This document shows positions 40,690 to 48,868 of a DNA stretch of 64,000 bases, piece after piece. The notes under the pieces were generated by a model, which saw nothing but the letters and a program-made list of their open reading frames with translations, was not told the origin of the DNA and ran no database searches. The DNA lies in NCBI GenBank assembly GCA_040285825.1, contig JAUPSS010000003.1:496001-560000 (forward strand), given 5' to 3'. Source of the stretch: Eukaryota sp. TZLM1-RC. Lineage: Eukaryota; Metamonada: BaSk clade. The stretch's first letter is position 1. The number at the start of each line of letters is the position of its first letter. The position numbers and the translations under genes were made by a program.

Positions 40690-41478
40690 ATGCACATACC
40701 TGTAACTGTATATGTGGCTACTGCTTATGGACAAGACGTCTTTCTTACAGGCTCTTTCTGTGATTGGTCTGTTGATCAGCACTCCTTACCTCTACACTAT
40801 GACCAACACTACAAATGGAAAGGGCTTGTAAATCTAAAAACCAAACAACCTTTTGAGTACAAGTATTTTATTAAAGATAATGACAACAGAATCACATGGC
40901 AAGGTGGATCTAATATGAGGTTTGATCCTGCTACACAAAGAGAGATCGTGGATTCTTGGGAAACTCCAAAACAATTCAAAGTACCTGATATACCTGTAGA
41001 AACCACGGACTCGGCAGCAGGAATCTCTGGATTTGAATCAGATGTTGAGACTATAGAAGAAGACCAAACTGTCAGTTCTCCTACATCTTATGTTAAACCA
41101 CTATCGAGTGGTCAAATATCCGATGAAAGAAGAGCTTCGACGGACCACTCTAGAGTGCTTTATGTAGAGCGGATCAAAGAAGAAAGATTTAGAATGGAAG
41201 AGGAGGATGAAGATGCATCAATGACAGAAGGTCATGATGATGATACTTACTCCCCACCAACTCCGCACTGGGATGAAGATCATCCACTTGATGTCAGTCC
41301 TGTAGAAGTCAGAAATGAAGAGGAACAGAGTAGAGGTCTACTATCAAACATTTGGAGAACAATGGACAGGGGAATGGAGAGTGGAAGTGGGAGCTATTAT
41401 TGGCTCATTCCGCCAGCAGTTGTTGTTCTCATTAGTATCATTTTGAAGTTCTCACAAAACAGTGATTCATTGGCCTAA
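40690..41478 (+). CDS. CBM20 starch/glycogen-binding protein with C-terminal membrane anchor
   Basis: 262 aa. Residues 1-95 are a CBM20 domain: VYVATAYGQDVFLTGSF with CDW, LPLHYDQHYKWKGLVNL, FEYKYFIKDNDNRITWQGG and NMRFDP. The tryptophans (SFCDW, YKW, ITWQGG) are at the positions that form the two sugar-binding sites. Residues 100-230 are acidic and probably disordered. A hydrophobic stretch near 236-254 (YYWLIPPAVVVLISIILKF) followed by a short polar tail makes it a tail-anchored protein, domain facing the cytosol. This is the mirror image of animal STBD1 (N-terminal anchor, C-terminal CBM20), a glycogen-to-lysosome tether; a similar role is an inference. Its stop is 23 bp from that of the next gene. 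Confidence 0.82.
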   Translation: MHIPVTVYVATAYGQDVFLTGSFCDWSVDQHSLPLHYDQHYKWKGLVNLKTKQPFEYKYFIKDNDNRITWQGGSNMRFDPATQREIVDSWETPKQFKVPDIPVETTDSAAGISGFESDVETIEEDQTVSSPTSYVKPLSSGQISDERRASTDHSRVLYVERIKEERFRMEEEDEDASMTEGHDDDTYSPPTPHWDEDHPLDVSPVEVRNEEEQSRGLLSNIWRTMDRGMESGSGSYYWLIPPAVVVLISIILKFSQNSDSLA

Positions 41479-41501
41479 GATTTGTGGTCAATAGTATTTT
41501 A

Positions 41502-42404
41502 TTATTCTGATATTCTAGATTCTGTGAATACAGCCATATTAAATAACAGGTTAATTGGAACTTTTTTCAACACATCACTCCTTTTTAATTTGTTTAATCT
41601 TTGAACAAATTCCGTTAAACCATCTAATAATTTAAACTCTTGACACAATTTGAAAAACACATTTGCCAACAACATTACTGGGAAAGAAATGTCATCATCA
41701 GATTTAGGTTCTTTTAATAAAACAAGAATTGATTCCTTCAATAGGGCTTCTATTTTCGAAATTTCAGTGTTCAAGCTAGTCTTATTGTTTAAAACTACCT
41801 GGATTTGTTCAATTAAATTACACAATAAATTTTTTAAATAGAAACAGTATTCGACATTGGTGCAGTTTCTAACTTGAGACAACACAGTTATAATTCCACA
41901 AATTACATCAACTAATTCATTATAGATCAACACCAAGCTTTTATGTTGAAACATTGCTTTGATTAGATTAAACATGTGAGAAAGAACCGTTATGGGTACA
42001 AAAATGCCATCATTTAGATGAACAGCAATAGACGAAAGTTCTTCTGTCAATTTAGTGACCATTATTCCTTCCTGTGACCAAATGTGCTTTGTGTTGGGGA
42101 TTGTGTGAGAACTACTCAAAACCCTTTGGAACAAACTGGACGCCTGAAGAAATCGATGTTGTTCCTTGAATAGTTGTTGATCCACGGATGTAATGTTGGG
42201 ATCTACAATCGATTCTGAGTCAACGGGATGCACGTTGTTCAGGAGCGTATCTATATGATGAAGGGAATTATCAGGTGAGTTATTTGGTTGAGTTATTCTT
42301 TGTCTGATATCACCACAAAAGGTTTCTATGTCGCTGTCATTAGGCAAATGGTGTAAAACGGTTAATGCGAGAGTAAAGGCGAGAGGATCTGTGAATGAGC
42401 ACAT
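41502..42404 (-). CDS. Helical protein of unknown function
   Basis: 300 aa, starting at the ATG at 42404 (first in frame). Predicted by composition as nearly all alpha-helix: repeated Leu/Ile/Val heptads in LAFTLALTVLHHLP, LIKAMFQHKSLVLIYNELVDVICGIITVL and LLANVFFKLCQEF, with few charged clusters. No catalytic or metal motif. The pattern fits an armadillo/HEAT-like or complex-scaffold subunit. Divergent from the sirtuin gene with 119 bp between starts. I cannot assign a family. Confidence 0.7.
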   Translation of the reverse strand: MCSFTDPLAFTLALTVLHHLPNDSDIETFCGDIRQRITQPNNSPDNSLHHIDTLLNNVHPVDSESIVDPNITSVDQQLFKEQHRFLQASSLFQRVLSSSHTIPNTKHIWSQEGIMVTKLTEELSSIAVHLNDGIFVPITVLSHMFNLIKAMFQHKSLVLIYNELVDVICGIITVLSQVRNCTNVEYCFYLKNLLCNLIEQIQVVLNNKTSLNTEISKIEALLKESILVLLKEPKSDDDISFPVMLLANVFFKLCQEFKLLDGLTEFVQRLNKLKRSDVLKKVPINLLFNMAVFTESRISE

Positions 42405-42523
42405 AACACCATGCCGGGAAATTCTTTCTCAAAATGCATACGCTCCGGATGTTGTAAATTTTGTAGATATCCCTCAACTCATTTGTGTTCTCTTTTCCCT
42501 CCTGTCTTCCCTCCTGTATCTTC

Positions 42524-44329
42524 ATGCATGTAGTACAACCTTCTCAATCATGCCCTCATACACAATCTGTTGAAACTCCAACCACTGCTCTTCTTGAGTC
42601 ACTAGTGAATCAAACGTGTTCAGTTTGTGATGCATCAGAGGTTTGGCTCTGTTGTACATGTTTCAGTGTTAATTGCTCCAGATATAAAAACAAACATGCT
42701 CTCCAACATTTCGAGGAAACATCACATCCTATTGCTATATCCTTTTCTGATCTCTCCGTCACTTGTTACCTCTGTGATAATTACATTGTATCGACCCCAA
42801 CATCTAGTATCTTATCAGAGTTACATAACATTAAGTTTGATTATGCTCCCTCCCTCGCATCACTAACTCATCCTGGAGATGATCTTCAGTCACTTCTCTC
42901 TCAACTGTCACTAACTCCAGTCGATCCTAATGTTGCCCGTCTTGTCTCCCTCATTGAAGACAGTTCTAACATTGTAGTTCTTCTTGGAGCAGGGGTCAGT
43001 ACTGCTGCCGGAATTCCTGATTTTAGGTCTGCTGCTGTAGGTCTCTACGCACAAATCTCTCAACAATACCCCGATCTGCCTTCACCCATGAGTATCTTTG
43101 ATTTAGAATATTTCAAATCAAATCCACTTCCATTCTATGATTTGGCCATGCAGATTGTTCCTCACAACATCAAACCAACCGAAACTCATTATTTCGTCTC
43201 TTTATTGAGCCAAATGGACAAACTGTTATGCTGTATCACACAAAACATCGATGGCTTGGAAGAAGTTGCGGGGATTCCAGAAGAAAAGTTAATCACAGCC
43301 CATGGGGACTTTAAAAAGCTTTATTGTGCTTCTTGTGGAAAGAACTACTCTCCCTCTTATTTAAATATTGCATTGGAATATAGAGAACCTTTGTTTTGTA
43401 CACAATCAAATTGTTTTGGAGTGCTAAAACCCAGCGTTGTTTTCTTTGGGGAGCCCTTGCCTTCTGATTTCTCAAAAGCTATTGATTACTGTTCTCAAGC
43501 AGATCTGGTTATCATTATCGGGACTTCACTCAAGGTCTTTCCTTTTGCTGCATTACCATCTCTCGTCAGTCCATCAGCTTCCAAGGTTGTCGTAAATAAG
43601 GAGAGGGTTGATGCATCAGGGTTTGATTTTGATGGAAATGATTCATTTGTTCAAGGGGAAGCTGATGAGGTGTTTGGGAAGGTGATTGATGCTCTTGATT
43701 GGTCATTAAATTTTGAACAGGTCAAAACTCAGTTTGACTTTAATGGAGATTTATTTCACTCCTTCGCGCCCCCTTTCGATCCAATTGTTTTCAAATCTGA
43801 TGATTTAATCTTTGTTCCAGACAACTTTGCACCTTTTCACCTTAACCACGCCCGTTTGGCTGTCCTTCCTTTCGCTAAACTCAAGCTCCCAAGTTGTTTC
43901 AGTGATTGTTCAGTGGAGTTTGAAGAAGAATATACTCCTGAAACTGTCTCCTACCATCAACCCATATCCAATTCTGTTCTGGGAGTGTTAGTAAAGGGAG
44001 ATGTAGAGGTCTTGAAAAAGGAAAAGCAATCGTTTGGTTTGGAATTTCATTGGGTTAAGAGGTACGTTTGGAGTGACAACAGTTGGGCACTTGCTTTTGT
44101 TCCTACCTCAGATAGTTTCAATCATGTAGTGACCGAGTTTGATCCAAAGATTCCTGTTCGTAATGTCTCAGCAAAGAAAGTTGCAAGACTTGCTTTTAAA
44201 TGTCAACATTTGTGGAAATTTATTGGTAGTTATTCCGGCTTACATTGGTCACTGACTTTTAAAGCTATTCTGCCTGTCAATTCAAATGATTTATGTCCAG
44301 TTAATGGAATTTCTGAACTTGACCTGTAA
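42524..44329 (+). CDS. Sirtuin with N-terminal UBP zinc finger
   Basis: 601 aa from the ATG at 42524 (the frame is open further upstream but without ATG). Residues 8-85 form a ZnF-UBP: CSVC, VWLCCTCFSVNCSRY, a His-x-His ladder (KHALQHFEETSH) and CYLCDNYIV. Residues about 145-385 are a SIR2 catalytic core: LLGAGVSTAAGIPDFRS (NAD loop), TQNIDGLE, the catalytic His in TAHGDF, a CASC...C...C zinc site, VVFFGEPLP and IGTSLKVFPFA. It is nearest SIRT1-3 (class I), which remove acetyl groups using NAD. The last ~200 residues are unrecognised. ZnF-UBP domains bind the free C-terminus of ubiquitin (as in HDAC6); the finger Arg is present (CSRY) but the usual Trp before the last Cys-Tyr is Thr. Confidence 0.9.
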   Translation: MHVVQPSQSCPHTQSVETPTTALLESLVNQTCSVCDASEVWLCCTCFSVNCSRYKNKHALQHFEETSHPIAISFSDLSVTCYLCDNYIVSTPTSSILSELHNIKFDYAPSLASLTHPGDDLQSLLSQLSLTPVDPNVARLVSLIEDSSNIVVLLGAGVSTAAGIPDFRSAAVGLYAQISQQYPDLPSPMSIFDLEYFKSNPLPFYDLAMQIVPHNIKPTETHYFVSLLSQMDKLLCCITQNIDGLEEVAGIPEEKLITAHGDFKKLYCASCGKNYSPSYLNIALEYREPLFCTQSNCFGVLKPSVVFFGEPLPSDFSKAIDYCSQADLVIIIGTSLKVFPFAALPSLVSPSASKVVVNKERVDASGFDFDGNDSFVQGEADEVFGKVIDALDWSLNFEQVKTQFDFNGDLFHSFAPPFDPIVFKSDDLIFVPDNFAPFHLNHARLAVLPFAKLKLPSCFSDCSVEFEEEYTPETVSYHQPISNSVLGVLVKGDVEVLKKEKQSFGLEFHWVKRYVWSDNSWALAFVPTSDSFNHVVTEFDPKIPVRNVSAKKVARLAFKCQHLWKFIGSYSGLHWSLTFKAILPVNSNDLCPVNGISELDL

Positions 44330-44412
44330 ATACCAATGTGTTGTAAGATAAACTACTTAAACCAATTGTTTATAATTCAAAATATTTATATTAAAACTAC
44401 AATCTCACTTCA

Positions 44413-45057
44413 CTAAGAACTTGTTCCCTCTCCACTGGATTCCTCTTCAGAAGCAGGCGGGGGTAGCCGTGCTGGATGGCGAACCTTGAATCCACATATC
44501 TTTGGCACATAGACCTCTGTACTTGGAGCAGGTCTGTATTGAGGTTTAACAATGTAGAACAAATGGGGAAATGCAGTTCCCCAAAAGGCACCGTCTGCGT
44601 TTCTGTGTTTGCATGTGGGGGTTCTATAAACTCTGTTGCAACGTGCACAGTATAATTGAACAGAAGCCTGGCCGATAGTGTCTGTAATACCTAAAGGAAG
44701 GAGGTATTGTCCTTCACAGTATACACGGGAGCACATTCCAAAGTCACCATTATCGTACTTGGCGGCCATCTTAGTGATCCCCATATTTGTAATGATAAAG
44801 CGTGCGTGAATCAGCCCATATAAGAGTCGAGCAGACTCTGCAAGTTGAAATTGTTTGTCTTCTGGTAGATTGAATACATCAAGTCGATCAAGAATTATAT
44901 CAAGGGCTGCACGAAAGTTGGGGACTATAGAAGACAGTCCCATTAAGTTGAAATCATCGGCGATATAAGAAGCGTCGATCTCACAAAAGTAGTCATTCCC
45001 ACGTAAGCTACAGAACCACGCTATCCAAGAAGGTTCATTTTCGTCCAAAAAGTCCAT
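44413..45057 (-). CDS. CSNK2B: Casein kinase 2 regulatory (beta) subunit
   Basis: 214 aa from the ATG at 45057; an open extension to 45129 begins with TTG and belongs to an upstream Fanzor 3' fragment. Matches CK2 beta along its length: SWIAWFCSLRGNDYF, EIDASYIADDFNL, LYGLIHARFIIT, FGMCSRVYC and LYCARCNRVY (the four-Cys zinc site that holds the dimer), DGAFWGTAFPHLF and the C-terminal YVPKICGFKV, which contacts the catalytic subunit. Acidic-loop residues between strands are shorter than in animals. The tail (PPPASEEESSGEGTSS) is Ser/Glu-rich and a likely self-phosphorylation target. Stops 83 bp from the sirtuin stop. Confidence 0.95.
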   Translation of the reverse strand: MDFLDENEPSWIAWFCSLRGNDYFCEIDASYIADDFNLMGLSSIVPNFRAALDIILDRLDVFNLPEDKQFQLAESARLLYGLIHARFIITNMGITKMAAKYDNGDFGMCSRVYCEGQYLLPLGITDTIGQASVQLYCARCNRVYRTPTCKHRNADGAFWGTAFPHLFYIVKPQYRPAPSTEVYVPKICGFKVRHPARLPPPASEEESSGEGTSS

Positions 45058-45102
45058 AGAAGGATGAATACTTGAATTGAAAGCGTCAAGAATCTTGATA
45101 TG

Positions 45103-45197
45103 GGGAAATTCCCATAAGTACAGGATCAATTTTCGTGCAGAATAATTACCAAAACTATCTACTACACAGATACTGAGGCCTTTGATTACAACTCATT
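45103..45197 (-). mobile_element. 3'-end fragment of A-type Fanzor element upstream of CK2 beta
   Basis: Reads AATGAGTTGTAATC, AAAGGCCTCAGTATCTGTG, TAGTAGATAG, then the noncoding tail with GCACGAAAATTGATC and GGGAATTTCCCC. It is about 85-90% identical by eye to 32268-32364, the last codons of the A+ Fanzor and its 3' flank. The rest of the element is absent, a 5'-truncated pattern. It ends 46 bp from the CK2 beta ATG and shares its orientation. Confidence 0.85.
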
Positions 45198-46488
45198 TTT
45201 TTAGAAAATAGCCTTTTATTTATAAAATACCGACTGAAAATTCTTCAAATACACAACTGAAGCTCCACATCCTCAAAACCTGTCTCTCCTATATCGAAAC
45301 AGTTAATTACTAAAGATTGAGAAAATTTACTGAAAGAAGAAATTGAATCAGAAATGAAGTTCACCATTTCCTGATAAATAGAAAATGTTGGTTGGAAGAA
45401 TTACAAGGGTCAATGGACATGACATCTAAAATGGTAAAACATTCATTTCAGCCAGGAACAATCAAATCACCTCTTGTCAGAGCCATAGAAGCTCCATTGT
45501 AGCGCGTACTATTATATTAAGGTCATCAAGAATTTTGATAGCAAAGGCTCTAAAAGGGAATATTTGTTTACTGATACTAAAACTCAATCGAATATAGGTG
45601 AACCGTACCACATTGGTTCAGCAGACGAGCCGCTGAATGTTTCGAACTATGGGATTTCTGACACTGAATTTGCATTGTTTTTGCGGTTGATTGAAAAAAC
45701 GTTCATCTTAATGCACTGATTTTTCGATCTGGAAGTTTTGAAACATGAAAGCATTAGTTTAATCTTTATGAGTTCCATGTTTTTTAACCCTTACACGAAG
45801 CCTAAAGCTCTACGTCATCAAACCTTGCATTTCCAGCATCACAATTTATAATTACAGCTTTTGTAAAATAACAAATTGATTTCATCAGTGCTTTGAAAAA
45901 TGAGGGGAAAATTTGTATATGCTAATAACCTTTAATAAGCATTGTTTCTCATCAAAAACACTGAACGTCAAGACAGCCTTACCTCCAGAACCAAGATAAG
46001 AGAAAAAAATGGAGTATCAATTATATTGAGCGTTTTAATTTTCCATCTTTGGCATCTTTATAAAGTTCTCCAGCAAGAAGCAGATTGGATAAATCAGAAT
46101 GAATTAAAGGTCCAATAAAACAATAACAAGTACAAATAGACATGGTATCTGCAATGGCGAAACCTCCATTGACTCAGGATACGCAATTGTAATGAGAACA
46201 CAATCTTCAAGTTTTACCAATAAATAATGTTTTGTCGGGAACATACTTATGCACTTTACTTCTCAATGTAGTGAAATGTTGGAAAATTGTTTAGCCATAA
46301 AAATTATCGGAAACGGTTGTTGAAAGCCACTTGAAATTTTTGCAAAATCGATTAATAATTGAGTCACCAAAAGCATCAGTGGGACTAGAACGAATTTCTC
46401 TTAAAAAATAGGTAAACTTTCTTACTCCAACTACTTTCAAGAGGTAATTCTCACTTTGCTGTTCTTGACATTAGTGTGCTTTTAAAAG
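45198..46488 (-). pseudogene. Decayed coding traces including a LINE RLE relic
   Basis: No intact gene. On the minus strand near 45510-45425 the reading RGDLIVPG, then FTILDVMSIDPCNSS, matches the LINE endonuclease core at 30.3 kb (one stop inside). Two further blocks end similarly, one near 45246 (LVINCFDIGETGFEDVEL) and one near 45806 (VIINCDAGNARFDDVEL), and look like diverged copies of an unknown C-terminus. Between 46440 and 46000 other coding-like fragments on the same strand (for example DAFGDSIINRFCKNFKWLS) are unidentified. Confidence 0.5.
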
Positions 46489-47331
46489 ATGTCAGAGAAT
46501 CAGATCGTCACTCCCGGTGAAATAGTAGCAACAGAAGGTGAGTATCTTCGCGGCCATGGTACCAATCTTAAGGATACCCGTCTTACAGCTTCAGTGGCCG
46601 GTGTTGTACAGCGTCTGAATAAACTTATAACGGTTCATCCTTACAAAACTAGATATCGCGGTGATGTTGGTGACATTGTTGTAGGCAAAGTAGTCGAAGT
46701 CGCTAATAAGCGATGGAAGATCGATGTCGGTGCTCGCCAACATTCTGTTCTAATGCTCTCTGCTATCAATCTCCCTACTTCTGAAGTTCGTAGACGTTCT
46801 GCACTCGATGAACTTAATATGAGGAAGTTTTTTACTGAAAATGACTATGTAACTGCGGAAGTACAGCAAGTGTTCCATGATGGTTCATTAGCACTTCACT
46901 CCAGACGTCGTTATGGCAAGTTGGGTAATGGATTTTGTGCCAAACTTCACCCTTCTCTCATTAAGCGAGCTCCCACACAGATCATTTCTTTACCTGAATT
47001 GGAGTTGGAACTAGTGATGGGTCGTAATGGAGTTGTTTGGATTGGTCCTCTGATCAGCGAAGAACAAAAGAATGCTGCTCTTCAAGGCGTTGGATTTGCC
47101 AATAGAGGACATTATCATTTTCATGGTTATAGTCTTGATATTCAAATTAATGGTGTTGTAAAAAGAAATATGTCATTAGTTCGAAATATTCTATCAGCAC
47201 TGAACTTTAAGTTTTTGATGGTTTCTGAACAAAGTTTACGTTATTGCTTGGGTGTGGTTTGGGATCTGGGAGTTGAACCAAAAGATTTATTGAAAAATGA
47301 TGTTATAGAAAAGATTACTAGTGGGCTGTAG
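46489..47331 (+). CDS. RRP4: Exosome subunit RRP4 (EXOSC2)
   Basis: 280 aa, normal length. N-terminal domain with VTPGEIVATEGEYLRGHGT, matching the invariant VxPGDxI...FMRGHGT segment; S1 domain at about 60-130 (GDIVVGKVVEVANKRWKIDVGA); KH domain at about 150-235 with the GRNGVVWIG loop. RRP4 is one of three cap proteins that hold the RNA entry channel of the nuclear and cytoplasmic exosome, which trims and degrades RNA 3' to 5'. First ATG in frame is used; the next gene on the same strand starts 355 bp later with nothing evident between. Confidence 0.95.
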   Translation: MSENQIVTPGEIVATEGEYLRGHGTNLKDTRLTASVAGVVQRLNKLITVHPYKTRYRGDVGDIVVGKVVEVANKRWKIDVGARQHSVLMLSAINLPTSEVRRRSALDELNMRKFFTENDYVTAEVQQVFHDGSLALHSRRRYGKLGNGFCAKLHPSLIKRAPTQIISLPELELELVMGRNGVVWIGPLISEEQKNAALQGVGFANRGHYHFHGYSLDIQINGVVKRNMSLVRNILSALNFKFLMVSEQSLRYCLGVVWDLGVEPKDLLKNDVIEKITSGL

Positions 47332-47686
47332 CGTGGCTTTTAGTGTATTTGTTAGTTGCTTTTGCAGTTTTTAAGTGTGATCATTTTTTTGCTCATTATT
47401 CATCATTATTCACTCATATTATATTATTGTTCACTTTATCTTATTCACTTTATAAAGAACAATTGAAATGATGCATTTAATGCCGGGATGTCTCTTGATT
47501 AATGAATGATGTGCTTCTAAATTCTGGAAACCAAAGACTATTTGAAAAGATACCTTCCTTGGAACACACAACACAACAAGAAAGTGAAAGGGGAAACTAA
47601 AAAAAGCATTTTCAGTTACAAGCATCATTTTTTCACCTATCAAGAAGCACTCATCAAATCTACACTCCACTTAATAAATTTCTTCA

Positions 47687-48724
47687 ATGACATCAGCACC
47701 AGCCCTCTCTAGAGTGTCTACCAACATCCATATAGATCTTTATCTGCCCTACGACGAAGAAGAAGGCCCACCTGACAAAATCCTTGACGCCACAGTTAAC
47801 AACAATGAGTTTCTCATGCGCGAAAACCAACTCTTTGCCTCATTCATACATCGTCATTCATCCCAAGTTTCATCAGCTCTAGAAGAAGAGGAAGGTCAAA
47901 GCAGCTCTGACAAGAGAACTGGTTCTAGACAAAAATCATCCATTCTCACCATGGAACAGAAGCTGGAGGTTGCCAATCGGGAACTGGAAGATACCAAGGA
48001 AGATAAAGACAAGGTTGAGGCCACATCCCAATCAATTTTGGGTCGAATTCATGCGCTCATAAGTGAGGCAAACCTCTGTGCTTCTGATGAAAGAAAAAGT
48101 CTGTTTATGTTTAAAAAGGAAGTTTTGCATTACAGGGAAGGTGATCAGAATTCTCACGAAGTCTCTGCAGAAAAGTTGTTGTCTTTCTACCAAGCAAAAT
48201 TCAAGGAACGCCAAGGTTTGGTTGCAAAGTTAAAAATGAAAAACAGTGGCCTCAAGTCTAGGATTAATAGGGCAAAGAAGCGACTGTCATCAAAGGAAAG
48301 TCTAGGAGAAGGGTTACGTGATATCGATTATGAACAGTTAAAAATAGAAAATAGACAATTTGTTCACCGGCTGGATGAATATAACCAAGATTTAATGAGG
48401 CTAAAGGTTATCACAGGGAGAATTGTTGCTGAGTATAACGATTTAAAAACACAATTAGCTGAAATCTCTTCACACACTACTATTTTAAGTCAAGATTCTG
48501 TCAATAAGCAAGAAGTTTTGAATAGAGTGGCCACTGATATCAATCTTGTTGTAAAAGATCGTGATAAAGAAGACCAAACCGCCCAAATATTAAAAGTCCG
48601 GACCCTTAATGGTGTAGGTCCAACTACCAGCCAGTATATCGACCAAAAGAGAGAGGAGTCAAGGTTGTTAAAGGAAGTGGCTAACCTGGAAAGGAAACTT
48701 GAAATTGCAAGGATACGAAAGTAG
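47687..48724 (+). CDS. CFAP263: CFAP263/CCDC113, axonemal coiled-coil protein
   Basis: 345 aa, mostly coiled coil from about residue 85 to the end. Recognition rests on the conserved second half: EVSAEKLLSFYQAKFKERQ, LVAKLKMKNSGLKSRI, LRDIDYEQLKIENRQF and VHRLDEYNQDLMRLKVITGR, which match the CCDC113/CCDC96 family (DFDQLKIENQQF...IDERNQELLRLKLTAG). The family lies at the base of radial spoke 3 / nexin-dynein linker region of motile cilia and is also at centriolar satellites. It therefore supports a motile flagellum, in line with BBS7. Convergent with the RdRP gene, 144 bp between stops. Confidence 0.88.
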   Translation: MTSAPALSRVSTNIHIDLYLPYDEEEGPPDKILDATVNNNEFLMRENQLFASFIHRHSSQVSSALEEEEGQSSSDKRTGSRQKSSILTMEQKLEVANRELEDTKEDKDKVEATSQSILGRIHALISEANLCASDERKSLFMFKKEVLHYREGDQNSHEVSAEKLLSFYQAKFKERQGLVAKLKMKNSGLKSRINRAKKRLSSKESLGEGLRDIDYEQLKIENRQFVHRLDEYNQDLMRLKVITGRIVAEYNDLKTQLAEISSHTTILSQDSVNKQEVLNRVATDINLVVKDRDKEDQTAQILKVRTLNGVGPTTSQYIDQKREESRLLKEVANLERKLEIARIRK

Positions 48725-48868
48725 TTTTTTTTTTGAAAAATGGTTGCTTGCTCAATATTGAGATTATTGTTTGGTTTTGAATTTGTCTTTTAATTATATA
48801 TTTGTATTTTTATTAAATGAATTAAATTTGTAATTGTTTATAACTATATTTACATAAATGTGATACCA

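Noticed and set aside
44413-45129. Longer CK2 beta starting at 45129
   Set aside because: The extension starts with TTG and consists of Fanzor 3' flank sequence shared with the Rab11 upstream region; the ATG at 45057 is the natural start.
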